DNA of 64,000 nucleotides from Hygrophila difformis (Eukaryota > Streptophyta > Magnoliopsida > Lamiales > Acanthaceae). The notes under the pieces are model-generated. The model had not been told where the DNA came from, made no database searches, and saw only the letters and a program-made list of their open reading frames with translations. Location of the stretch: assembly GCA_030278955.1 (NCBI GenBank), contig JAOANR010000006.1, positions 14,047,974 to 14,111,973 on the forward strand, given 5' to 3'. Shown here one piece after another: positions 1-11,200 of this stretch (within the stretch, counting starts at the first letter, position 1; each line of letters starts with the position of its first letter). A program made the position numbers and the translations under genes.

Positions 1-244
1 CTTCAGAAAGGTATTAAGATCAAAAGCAAAACAAGCATTTTCTACCTAAGCACTGAAGTATAAAGTCCGTAGATAATAATCCCCTGTGATTGCACAGATT
101 TATGCAATTCTCATTATAAAAAGAGATTGCGCAAATAAGAGTTGGTATAAAATTAACACGTCTGGATTGTTTTACCCCGAAATCTTTTTGATTCCAGCCT
201 AGTGATATCAGGAGATGATAAATAACGCTCGAGGGATCACTGAC

Positions 245-1075
245 CTTATCATCAACAGTTAAATTAATCTGTAGCCCCCTGGTTCTCTTCTTCATCTTAT
301 ACAACTTGCGGCCTAAAATCACAAACCCCATGACAGCAGCTGCAACAGAAACAGCCCACATGGGACTTATTTTGAACGCACAGTACTTAAGAATCTCCAC
401 TGGCATCTTCCACCATAGAACGCTTTTCTTCCCAACATCACCCGTTTTCTTGTTTCCAGAATCCTCCGCAATCTCACCCACACCTGCCGCTGACTTGTTT
501 TCATTCTTTACTTCACCAGAAGCCTCTGACTGAGCATGCAAATCCATGCCACCTACCGAATCCACATGCGAAATTTCCGGAAAAACGTTAACTTCATCAG
601 AGGCGCCGGAATCCAAGGGGAGAATCCCCAAACCCCCAACGTTCTCTCCATTCTCCTCAACTATTTCACCAATTGCTTCAGGAATCGCTTCTTTGGTATC
701 GTTATCAGAAAATTCAACCTCATTTCTCCCATCCAAGTCCATAACTTTTCTGTCCTGGGAACGTTCGCTGCTGGAATCGGACCAAAATCCACCTGGGTCC
801 TTGTGAAGGTAGCGAGTAGGGTTCTCATCCGATCCGGGATCAACCCAGCTGGGATTATCGGAAGCAGCGGATTTATCATCATCGATAGTATCGGCAGCAA
901 AGCGCCTGCGAGCGTCTAGGGAGAAGTAATTGGGCTCGAGCAAACCGCCGCCTCCAGAGTGGATATCTTGGAAAGGAGCGTCGGGTTCTGGAGCTGGGGC
1001 GGAATCAGGAAGGGGATTAGACTGGAGAAGCTCCCAATCATCTTGAAAATCGGTGGAAGCCTCGAGAATATCCAT
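245..1075 (-). CDS. ATG8-interacting-protein-like membrane protein, exon 1 (partial gene)
   Basis: This is the first coding exon (277 codons) of a gene that runs off the left edge. The open frame continues to position 20, but a good donor (AAG|GTCAGT) lies right after position 245, so the last ~75 codons of the open frame are probably intron. The protein is acidic and Ser/Asp/Glu-rich, with a W-E-L-L motif at residues 14-17 that fits an ATG8-interacting motif (W-x-x-L). One hydrophobic segment (about residues 235-257) is followed by a basic stretch (RKLYKMKKR). This layout (N-terminal AIM, disordered acidic region, single C-terminal membrane span) matches the plant ATI family, which links ER or plastid material to autophagy. 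That assignment is inferred from layout and partial memory; the remaining exons are outside the window. Confidence 0.6.
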
Positions 1076-2301
1076 ATGGGGATGGATTGGGAAATTGATT
1101 GAGGAGAGAAGGCGGAAGAAGCGAACAAGATTAGGGGTGGGGTTGCTCCAGCCTACAACCTACAGAGATGAAAATCGAGAGGAGGGGTGGGAATTACGCA
1201 AAGGGTATCTGACTGACGTCTGTGGGCAGTCGGCTGTGATTTGTGAATTGTGGTGCGACTTTAATATCAGGAATTATGAAGTCGACACTCGACTGTGATC
1301 GCTCCTAGCAGCGGTAAGGAAAATTGGACTCGGTATAGTGTCGACTATTAAATTATTAAATTTTAAATATATAAAATAAAAAAAATATCAAACACAATTT
1401 AAGTTTTATTAGGCATAACAAATTTATATCCTCTCCGTCTTTTTATATTTGCAACATGTTGGGAATTGGAATGTTTCATACGTATATTTTGACTTAAAGT
1501 TTTATCATAGTTATACAAGTTAAAGTATAGTCATGTGGGATCTTGTTAGATTCGTCTTGTCGTATAGTTTTTAAATATATAATTTTTAGAATTTTTACTT
1601 GTACCGAACTTGAGTTATTAATGGTTTAAAATATGCATTGGACTGCGTACACTGTGAGTACGTAGCAAATATAAAATATGAAAGAAAGTATTTTGCAGCA
1701 TAATAAGTAAAACTCTTAATTTAAATTCAAATTATATAGTCTATCTAGTCTAGTTAATTTCAACTAGAACTTTAAATTTTAATACTGTTCAGGCTCGATA
1801 TTCGACTGGGTATCACCCAACGCCGAAATTCCTACCATCTCTCGTAATCACTCATTCACTCCCACCTTACCTAATTCCTTTTTACGGCAAATATCTATTA
1901 ATTTAGTTTTCCATGTATCATTCTCCTCTATTATGAAATCCAATAAGTATTCCACGAATGCTCCGAAAAATAATTGAAGGCGTTTTAATACTAATAAATA
2001 AATGTGCATTAATAAAACATTGAAATAGAATCATGTTAAAAAAAAAAAAAAAAAGGTTGAATAGCATAAAATTCTAAGTAAAATTTGGAGCTATTGGTTA
2101 TTACATCACGATACTTTAAATAAATTTAAAAGTATGTGGTTGGTTTTAATTTAAAAAATAGAAATATCTATTTTCCGGTTTTCCCTCCTAAATGATTTAT
2201 TTTTTCTTCATATTGCATGTTTGTTATGCAGTAACTTGAATTTATGCGACAGATAGTTGTATACTTGTATACCATTATTTTTGTAGTATAAGTAAATACT
2301 A
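1076..2301. other. Upstream region of the ATI-like gene; AT-rich spacer
   Basis: The promoter and 5' leader of the minus-strand gene are expected just right of 1075. The first ~250 bases are relatively GC-rich and then turn into plain AT-rich DNA with a short A-run near 2040. I see no gene here. Confidence 0.5.
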
Positions 2302-2491
2302 CTCCCTCCGTCCCATTCCAAATGTCCTACTTACTATTTTTGGATGTCCCATTACAAATGTCTTCTTTCTATAAATAGAAATAATTTTCCCCTCCAACAA
2401 CTATATGGACCCCACCATATACTCACAAACCAACTCTACCTTAATTCTCGTGCCCAACAGTAACAAGACACTTGGAGTGGGACGGAGGGAG
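2302..2491. mobile_element. Stowaway-type MITE, 190 bp (copy A)
   Basis: Termini CTCCCTCCGTCCCA and TGGGACGGAGGGAG are perfect inverted repeats flanked by TA on both sides, the hallmark of Tc1/mariner-derived Stowaway MITEs. The element is 190 bp and has no coding capacity. A nearly identical copy in opposite orientation is at 35222-35411. Confidence 0.92.
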
Positions 2492-2739
2492 TAATATTTT
2501 ATTATATAATCCTTATTTCTTTACCTTAGAATTTACTGCTTGATGAATTACAAAGCTGTTGGCCATTGGGGAAGGCAACCCAATGGCATGTTACTTGTCA
2601 GGCACTTTTATAGGATTCTTTGTGTGTAGTTTGATGGAATGGACAAGCATCACAGCACACCTCCACTTGTGAATTTTGATTGCTTCAAAACCGTTCGTAC
2701 TAAGTTACTCTTCATCAACATTAAAGCAATTAAGAACTA

Positions 2740-3004
2740 CTCCCTCCGTTCCTTTTTAGTTGTCTTTATAGAAACAAAAAAGCGTTCCAAAATAGTTGTC
2801 ACTTTCCATGTTTATATCATACTTTTCCAATATTGCCCTTATCTTTTCATAAATATTACTTCTAGAATATTGTGCAATCTCTCTTTACTTCAATTTTACT
2901 TTTTTATAGAGTAGGGGTAAAAGTGGAAAACTAACCAATAATAATGGCATTCCTTGATATGTGTGATTTTTGCTAAAACGACATCTATTAAGAAACGGAG
3001 GGAG
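2740..3004. mobile_element. Stowaway-like MITE, 265 bp
   Basis: It starts CTCCCTCCGTT and ends AACGGAGGGAG, with TA flanks at both ends. The interior differs from the 190-bp family. The 91-aa open frame across it (2639-2914) is not a gene. Confidence 0.88.
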
Positions 3005-3063
3005 TACTATCAAATCAAATAATAAAAATTTGGTATTATTTGAGTGATTGTTGAATGCTTATA

Positions 3064-3471
3064 GGGTCTGTTCTGCACGCAGAGCTGTAGCTGTGAGCTG
3101 TAGCTGCGAGCTGGAGCTGTAGGGAGCTGAAGCTGTAGGGAGCTGTGGGAGCTGTAGCTGTCAGTTTTATTTAAGTATTCTGTACAACTAGCTGTAGCTG
3201 TCAAAAAATGTATGAAATGACATAAAAGGACAAACATTAATGTAGACTATTGGGTAGTTAGTTAGTTATTGGGATAAAATTGTAATTGCTCAACAATAAG
3301 CTAGGAGCTTATTTTTTAAAGCTACTACAAGTAGCTTCTAAAAAGAAGCTTCCAAAAGCTCCCATAAGCTCCTAAAAGCTAGTGTGCAGAACGGAGCTTT
3401 TGTTTTAAAATAAAAGCTAAAGCTACCAAAAGCTCCCAAAAGCTCCCAAAAGCTGCGTGCAGAACAGACCC
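3064..3471. mobile_element. MITE with 19-bp TIRs, 408 bp (superfamily uncertain)
   Basis: The ends GGGTCTGTTCTGCACGCAG and CTGCGTGCAGAACAGACCC are perfect inverted repeats, flanked on both sides by ATA. The 5' half is built of AGCTGTAGCTG-type repeats and the 3' half of AAAGCTCCC repeats, so the whole element can fold as a long imperfect hairpin. A 3-bp duplication suggests PIF/Harbinger, but the ATA target is not the usual TTA/TAA. Confidence 0.8.
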
Positions 3472-3699
3472 ATAATATAGTAATAATCTAACACAAAAAC
3501 GATATATGTTTAACGAGTTGAATAACTACTGAACATATTTAATCGTCTGTAAATTCAGGTAGTGACAAAATAGAAGCCGAAAATATCGTATCATGGGTAT
3601 GTCGATATTCTAACAACTCGTGGGAGAATAATATCTTTCAACTTGTTCACCAAATGAATTGGTTATATTGATGTGAAAATTAATATTTGGACGATTCGA

Positions 3700-3772
3700 T
3701 CATTTTATTTTTTAAAACAATGACACTTATGTGCCGGTAAATGTGTGTGGGAGTCCAAACCACACAAATATT
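3700..3772 (-). mobile_element. 5'-truncated SINE tail
   Basis: Read on the minus strand, this repeats the 3' half of the SINE at 6560-6727: 'gtgtggtttggactcccac', then a 'taccggcacataagtgtcattg' type block, then an A-rich end. The tRNA-like head is missing, as expected for a 5'-truncated retroposon. Confidence 0.55.
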
Positions 3773-4248
3773 CGATCAATTTGAAGGTATGGATTCAAAA
3801 TCTAAAGACCAAATTATTAGATAAATAAATTTGAATTATAAGTTATAATTTTAAATAAATATATTAAGTATAAGTTAACCACGTTTTTTTTATTTTTAAA
3901 AAAAAGTACGTTATTTTTTGTTTAACAGCATTAATTTTAAATTTTGCTTTTGAAATTAAGACACGATCTATTGATCGAGTCCTCCATTTTCCAATTTTAT
4001 GATTGAAGACCCACATCCTACCTGAATTTGAGATTGAAATACTCTCAATTTCCTAGCTAGATGACCACATTCATTCCGAGCAATAGCTAATCGGTCCTGA
4101 ATTTGGCAACACACCATTGCCTCCAATGATTACATCCACTTTAACTAATAATAAAAAAAATAGTCCGTGTCACACAGACTCCCCATAATAATTAAATAAA
4201 TATGATGATGAATTTAATGGTTTGAGAATATTTCAATTTTACATATAG

Positions 4249-4373
4249 TGGGATGTTTGGGAGTCAACGAATCCACTAGCAGATAGCAGATTCGGAGAGA
4301 TAATTGTGAGAGGATATGCTGATTGAATCCGCTATATGCTCCTAAATATGCCACTTCCAAACATCCCCAGTAT
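4249..4373. mobile_element. Small MITE-like inverted repeat
   Basis: The ends GGGATGTTTGG and CCAAACATCCC are inverted repeats about 125 bp apart, with partly complementary flanks of the interior (AATCCACTAGCAGA against GGATTCAATCAGC-type sequence). No clear target-site duplication is seen, so family assignment is left open. Confidence 0.5.
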
Positions 4374-4729
4374 ATGATAAAGTAAAAATAAATAGGAAAA
4401 AAAAAAAGGGACACATACGTCATCATAGAATGAAAAAAATACGTGTATAATATTGTTTTGGAAGAAAACATAGTGAAGCTACGCAAGCATGTCGATATAA
4501 GCCCACCAATGCGCCACAATAATACCACTGGTTGTAGTGAAACCCAACAATATATACCACCCACAATATTAATTAGAAGCTTCTGTCTCAAACTTCAGGC
4601 AGATCGATATAAATATAGTTTGGAGTAAAACCAAACAGCAGTTTAGTCAAAGCCAAACTTCTGCTGTAAAACCAAACGTTATACTAATAGTTTGGAGTAC
4701 AATGGTTTTTGTTGGGTCCCTATTATTGT

Positions 4730-5640
4730 CGAGATGTGTAACTTATTAAATCTATTTATTTAAAAACACACGCTTCGAATACTATTAGTAGGTTAGTACA
4801 AAATCAAGCACAACGGAATAAAAATATGTGAAAGTAAAAAGAACAAACAGAAGATTGTTGACCCAGTTCGGCCCAAGGCCTACGTCTGGGGGATACCAAT
4901 CCAGGAGAGTTCCACTAGATGTTCAAACACCGGGTTCCAACCCAAACATTAGCGAACGTGCCAATCTTCTACTCCAACATCCAAGCAGATAGTCGATGGT
5001 ACCAGGAAACCCCTTTTCTGGTGAGAATGCTCTCGATTCTGCTTCGACTCCTTGAAGAATCCCTCTCCAAATTTCCCTTGAATGAGCCTGTAAAAGATCC
5101 TCATTTGATTTACCAATACCATGCGGATATCACTTTGTTGATACATAAACTTGAGTGATATCCTCGATTGATTGTGTCAATTTCAATCAAGGATTCATGA
5201 ACACGATATCTTCTTCGATTCACTCAAGCAACAACAATAAAGGGATCCATTAGGTCACCACTTTACTGTTGCGAATACACCACCTTGGCACCAATGATGA
5301 TACGCGAGCTCTTCTGCAAAGATTAATGAAAGCCTCTCACAATTTCTCCAGCCTCTCAATATTCGAATGTATCCAGGAATTGTGAATGAATTATGCAATG
5401 AAATCTCCAAGGCAACCGGATGATAAAGAGAGTAAATATCTCGACCTATGGAAGGTGAATAATATTTCCAAGGGAGAACCTTCCATAGTCGATGTTTCCT
5501 GGAATACAAAAATCTTATTGCCAAGTTGAGCATCAATGATTCTTTACATGTAGAGCAGGCGTCCGACGGGGTGGAGATCCTATCTAGTGTTTAAGATTGG
5601 TCTGGTTCACATTCTACCAAAACAGGTTCTAACATTACTC
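4730..5640. other. Probable retroelement remnant
   Basis: The stretch contains the motif 'gacccagttcggcccaagg' followed by 'cctacgtctgggggat', which I associate with the 5' untranslated or LTR parts of plant LTR retrotransposons. The DNA is more GC-balanced than its surroundings. I find no gag or pol frames. The call rests on motif memory and is weak. Confidence 0.3.
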
Positions 5641-5710
5641 CGTTGTGTAAATTAGATTGAAGTAACTTTTCCATATAAATATAAAAAGTTTTGTCAAGGC
5701 TATACTAACA

Positions 5711-5890
5711 ATTTTTTTATTTTTTTTTATGAGCCATTGAAAGCCTGAGAAATGGATGGTATGAGCCCATGTCACACAATTATAAAAGGGGAATAAAAGG
5801 GAGGGATAAGGGGGCTGTGCGGATTCGAACCTCCAACATTCCGTTGGAAGTCAAGGGACTTAACCACTTGGGCTAAGTCCTCATCCCCTA
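5711..5890 (-). mobile_element. tRNA-derived SINE (family 1, copy A)
   Basis: On the minus strand it begins GGGGATGAGGACTTAGCCC and carries A-box-like (TTAGCCCAAGTGG) and B-box-like (GGTTCGAATCC) elements. A tRNA-unrelated body and an A-rich tail (T-run at 5711-5730 on +) follow. Copy B at 29391-29558 matches over the full length. Confidence 0.82.
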
Positions 5891-6010
5891 CCAACAACAT
5901 TTGACTTGAGTGAATTGTGGCTATAATCGCTTAAGTAATATTTCGGGTTCGAGCCATGTATATACAAAAAAACTGCTTTGGGAGACACTCTTAATTGTCC
6001 AATAGATTTC
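5890..6010 (+). mobile_element. SINE-like fragment
   Basis: TTGACTTGAGTGAATTGTGG, then a GGGTTCGAGCC B-box-like motif, resembles a tRNA-derived SINE head of another family. No complete tail is recognised. Confidence 0.4.
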
Positions 6011-6112
6011 AAAGAGATTAGTCTTGGGTTTAATGTGGCATGAAAATATCCAATTATTAAAAAAGGCTATATATTGCAATAAATAATGGTAAAGTTTAAT
6101 ACTCATAGGAAG

Positions 6113-6200
6113 TAGGGAATGTGACTTGACTCAAGTGGACGTATTCTCTATCTTCCAATGGGGTTCAGGCTTGAACTTCCACACACCTTTGACACACATA
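6113..6200 (+). mobile_element. SINE head fragment (family 2)
   Basis: The block GGGAATGTGACTTGACTCAA plus a degenerate B box (GGGGTTCAGGC) matches the head of the SINE at 6560-6727 in the opposite orientation. Only the head is recognisable. Confidence 0.5.
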
Positions 6201-6559
6201 GATGTCAGTGTTTGGCAAAAATACTGAGAGGAAGTATATTGTTGCTCAAGTGTGAATGTCAACTTTACTATACAGAAATTAGAGTTGAGGGAGGGGCTGC
6301 CAATTGGCTACGTGCCTGCCTGTGGACCGCATCCAAATCGCCTGCCTACCCTTGGCTCCTTACAGCCTTTTGGTGTTTGGATTTTGACCTTCCGTCGGAT
6401 TCTACCCAAAAACAGTACGCGCCCTGTCTCGTACAGACAAACTCCTTTTCCCCACAATTCCACTACGAGAATTTCTATTACATCACTACTTACATCATTT
6501 TTAAATTCTATTTCATTGCTAGTTGATTCAAAATTTACATTTTAACAGTTTGGGCCATA

Positions 6560-6727
6560 TATTCTTTTTAAACATTGATACCTATGTATCGGTAAAGATG
6601 TTTGGGAGTCCAAACAACACAAATTACAAAGGGGTAAAGGGGAAAGATATGGGCTTGGTGGGAATCGAACCCCCAACTTATGATTGAAAGACAGAGAACA
6701 TGATCACTTGGGTCAAGTGACATTCCC
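6560..6727 (-). mobile_element. tRNA-derived SINE (family 2)
   Basis: On the minus strand it starts GGGAATGTCACTTGACCCAA and has a B box GGGTTCGATTCCC. The body is pyrimidine-rich and the tail contains 'accgatacataggtatcaat'. The same tail occurs at 3700-3772. It is one of a cluster of SINE pieces between 5.7 and 6.73 kb. Confidence 0.72.
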
Positions 6728-6895
6728 AACGGTTGACCACATTTTAAATACTAGTATAACTATATTCCTTTTTTTTTTTTACTAAATTGCATTTAATGAC
6801 ATTCAAATACACAATAACATTTCTTTTCCTCATCATGTGTTTGGACTTCATAATGAATATGAAATTTAATCCCAGACATAACTTAGGGGTGTATT

Positions 6896-7240
6896 GGATT
6901 GAGATTCTATAGAAATTTTTTGGATTTTTAAAGTTGTGGTGTATTTTATATAGATTTTAAAAAGTTTTTAAAGATCTAGATGTATTTTATAAAAATTTTA
7001 AAAAGTCTTTAAAAATTTAGAGTTATTCAACACTCTATGAATTTTAATTCTTTATAGATTTTAATGGGTTCTCTTAAAAATTATAATTATATGAAATCTC
7101 CCTAAAATCAAACAGACTATTCATAGACTTTATACAAATCAGCAAACTCTACGTGGAGTTTATGAATTTTCTAAATCCACCGACTTTTTAAAGTTTATAA
7201 AAATGAAAAATCTAATAAATTCTCAAATGAATACATCCTC
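6896..7240. mobile_element. PIF/Harbinger-like MITE, 345 bp (copy 1)
   Basis: The ends GGGGTGTATTGGAT and AATGAATACATCCTC are imperfect inverted repeats flanked by TTA on both sides, a typical PIF/Harbinger target-site duplication. The interior is a set of 'gattttaaaaagt' repeats. A second copy is at 43631-44020. Confidence 0.78.
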
Positions 7241-7983
7241 TTAATTGGTGAATATTCTTAAGTTTCAAAGACGTTAAGAAATTCTTTTGATTCATCACAA
7301 AATATTATACAATAAAATTAATTATATATTTTATATAGTTTATTTTTGTTTGAATTGTAGCCCATTAAATATAAACAAAATAATTAAAATTTCATTTAAG
7401 TTTTTTAAATTTTAGTCAAATTAATCATAATGAATATATCAAGCTAGTGATATCCCAAAGACTAAAAACATGTTAGAATTATATATATTCCCCAATAATT
7501 GCTTTTATTTGAATAGTCTCATGATAGAAATATAAATTAATTTTTATTAATGGAACAAGCGAGACATAGTAATATTTTTAATGATCGAAAAAAAATTAAC
7601 AAACCAAGAAAACATACTAGAAAATAATTATAAAAAAAACAAATAAAAGGAGCGCTATTACACACTCACATATACTCCATCTGAAGTTTTGGGTTTGGGT
7701 TTACACCATTGGTGTTTTTCGTACTATTTACAATTCAATATTATTTCAAATTTTTATCATAGTTAAGGAAGAAAAAAATAGTTAAATAAGATCTCGTTAG
7801 ATTCGTTTAAACTTTAATTTTAGACTATCAATTTTCTATAAATTTTAATTGTAGTCAATTTAAGTTATTAATTTTAAAAATATGTAGCATACGTGATTGC
7901 ACACAATATATTGTTATTTTGTGTTCAAAGCTCAATGTAATGGAATCAGATAAGTAAAATATAGAGACATAACTATTGTCAAA
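7241..7983. other. AT-rich spacer before the tRNA gene
   Basis: About 740 bases of low-complexity AT-rich DNA. I see no gene, transposon end or repeat array. Confidence 0.5.
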
Positions 7984-8055
7984 ATCAGAGTGGCGCAGCG
8001 GAAGCGTGGTGGGCCCATAACCCACAGGTCCCAGGATCGAAACCTGGCTCTGATA
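7984..8055 (+). tRNA. tRNA-iMet: Initiator tRNA-Met (CAU)
   Basis: The 72-nt sequence folds as a cloverleaf. Acceptor strands ATCAGAG/CTCTGAT pair fully and begin with the A1:U72 pair that marks eukaryotic initiators. The anticodon stem is GTGGG/CCCAC with anticodon CAT in its loop, and the T arm contains GATCGAAAC. Internal promoter boxes are TGGCGCAGCGG (A box) and GGATCGAAACC (B box). A TTTTT Pol III terminator follows at 8056-8060. There is no intron. It lies 192 bases upstream of the AK-HSDH start codon on the same strand. Confidence 0.96.
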
Positions 8056-8247
8056 TTTTTATATAAATATAACTTTATTAACGCAAGATCATCTTTACGC
8101 AAAACCCATTCTTCATTTAAATATTCATATATTTTGCTCATCATTCACTTCGGTAATAATAGCAGCAGCCGCCAAATAAAGAGCAACTTCAGCCAGATAC
8201 GAACACTGCACCCACAGACACAACACCACTCTCCGCAGCCGGCCGCA

Positions 8248-11200
8248 ATGGTGTTGTCGTCTTTCCTATCTCCGTCGTCTTCAGCTCTTCCTACTCTTCT
8301 TTCCGAAAACAACAAAATTATACCTACGGTGAACAAGATCCGTCCTCTTGCTCTCCCCCAGCGCCCCCCCATTTCCAGGTATCTCCATTCGTACTAAACT
8401 TTTCGTTTTCCGACCATTCAATTGTCCAGGAAAAGAGGGGCCCATTCCCCAGTTCTGTTCTATTGATTTAGGGCATAGGTTTTAATTCATCATGTATTTT
8501 GTTTATGATTCATTACCCAATAATGCATGACTGTCGCTATTTTTGTTCCCACCTGGGTTCTTTGAATTTCATTTCATTTCCCGATTCGTTATTAATACTC
8601 TTGCATTGATCAGCATCAGCCTGAAATCCTCGAAATTACCAAAGTTTTACAACTTAATATGCTTTACTTTGGAAGGCTGATATTAATAGTCTTCTTAAGA
8701 TCCTGTCAAAAATTAAAACTTGAGATATTGTCAAAAATTGAAACTTGAATTTCAACAGACTTAGTTAGTTTACACTGTACAATGCCTTGGCCATGCTCTA
8801 CGGTGCTCTTGAGAATAAGATTTTGGTTTAGGCTGTATGTTAAAGTAGTTCTTTAGTTTATCATCAGGGATTGGGTTAACGTTTCTTTGGCTGATTTAAT
8901 CTGTAATAATTTTAGGAAGTGAATTTTGCTAATACATGTCTGTGGGTATGGGTCCATATGCATATGTTTAGTTTCTTTTATAGAAGAATTATAGACATTT
9001 CGGTTGGACCCTCACAATTGGCATGACCAGTAGTGTTTTGTTTTGTTTTTATGAGCTTCTTAGTTGTGTAAGTCAACTACTGAAAATATGCTTGCTATTG
9101 TTATCACAGAATAGGTTGGAGTTCGCCACATCATGAAAGGAATTCATTAAAATCTATTGTGTTTGCTTCTGTTACTAGTGCAGGTATGTACTATATTATT
9201 TTTCTAATGTGGTTTTTTAGTTGAACTCCTGAGATTCTGTTATTGAGCTATAATTTTTCAATGGATGACAACATTTGTAGATCAAATACTGGATGACGCT
9301 GTTGAAGGAGTTCAACTTCCAAAGGGTGACACATGGTCCATTCATAAGTTTGGTGGTACCTGTGTTGGAACTTCCGAGAGAATACGGAATGTTGCAAATA
9401 TTGTTGTTAAGGATGAGTCAGAAAGAAAGTTGGTTGTTGTATCAGCAATGTCAAAAGTGACAGATATGATGTATGATCTGGTAAACAAAGCCCAAGCCCG
9501 GGATGAATCTTATACCCTTGCATTAGATGCTGTTTTTGAAAAGCACAGATTGACAGCCACTGATCTATTGGATGGGGATGAACTGAATAATTTCGTGCAA
9601 CGATTGCAAGAGGACATTAATAACCTTAAGGCAATGTTACGTGCAATATTCATTGGTGCGTGTATGCAATATGAAATGTATTGCTATATTTTTAGATTCT
9701 GCTATTCTCCTTGTGATAGAATTTTGTGGGCCGTTTAAACCTGAATGTGTTAAATCAAGTGAAAAGTAAATGTAAATCTTTGAATAATTGAATCCTTTAC
9801 ATTCTTCTGTCGGATTCTTTTGGAAAATCTTTATCAGGACACCTAACAAGTTGTTAGCTTTCTCAACTCATGACTACTTTTAGGTTTGTCTTTCAAACAG
9901 TGACAGTGTTCTCTTACTAATTGGAAGTGTTTGAATCCTTATCAATTATGTTGCCTTATCTACTTTTTTCCTTTGGGGATTAGTTTCTTAGAACCTTTTG
10001 ACACACTCGTAAATCTAATATTCAGCATGACTCTATTCATGAATATATATGTTTGTACTGCAGCTGGACATGTGACTGATTCTTTTTCTGACTTTGTGGT
10101 TGGACACGGTGAGCTGTGGTCTGCTCAGTTGCTCTCTGCTGTTGTTAGAAAGGTGCCTACTTGTATTAAATGTTCAACTTCTGCATATCCAAATACAATT
10201 TCATAATATCCCTTTCTTCGTATTTGCAGAGTGGGCACAAATGTGCTTGCATGGATACCAGAGATGTTCTTGTTGTAAATCCTACAAGTTCTAATCAAGT
10301 TGATCCAGATTATTTGGAGTCAAGCCGAAGGCTTGAGAAGTGGTACTCACAGAATCCATCTGATACAATTGTAGCAACTGGATTTATTGCCACCACACCT
10401 CAGAATATTCCCACAACTTTAAAAAGGGATGGAAGTGACTTTTCTGCTGCAATTATGGGTGCTCTATTTAGAGCTCGGCAAGTCACAATTTGGACTGATG
10501 TGAATGGCGTGTACAGTGCAGATCCTAGAAAAGGTTTGTTCTACTCATTCATGTGGGTAACATAAGCATCTGCAACCTTTCTCTCTTTTTCTTAACCCGA
10601 TCGTCATTTCAACAGTGCACTCTCATCCAGTTGACTTATTATGATATCTTCATTTCTCATCTTTGGCAGTTAGTGAGGCTGTTATACTGAAGGAATTGTC
10701 TTATCAGGAAGCATGGGAAATGGTAGAACTTTTTTGCTACTTTTTCTTCTTAACTAGTTATAGGTTTTTACTATAATATCTGTCATAAATAACTCATCAA
10801 TCGTCTGTCTCCGTGCAGTCATATTTTGGTGCCAATGTTTTACATCCCAGAACAATTATCCCCGTCATGAAATATGACATTCCAATTGTTATAAGAAATA
10901 TTTTTAATCTATCTGCCCCGGGGACAATAATCTGTCGATGTGCTGGTTCTGAAAATGAAGATGGCCAGAGTGTGGATGCTCCTGTCAAAGGATTTGCAAC
11001 AATTGATAATTTGGCCCTTGTAAATGTTGAAGGGTGGGTCTCTTATTTCTGGAATGATGGTTGTTCTTTGCACTAAGTAAACTTGCTCAATGTTCATTGA
11101 GTAGTTAATCTAAAATTTGTTTGCAGAACTGGAATGGCAGGTGTCCCAGGAACTGCAAGTGCGATTTTTGGTGCTGTGAAGGATGTTGGAGCGAATGTAA

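Noticed and set aside
5813..5890. tRNA-like gene on the minus strand
   Set aside because: Box motifs are present, but the acceptor strands do not pair and the sequence continues into a repeated body with A tail; it is a SINE head.
7990..8397. 135-codon frame starting inside the tRNA and running in frame into AK-HSDH exon 1
   Set aside because: The upstream part covers the tRNA and its terminator. The ATG at 8248 gives a normal transit peptide and family length, so it was taken as start.
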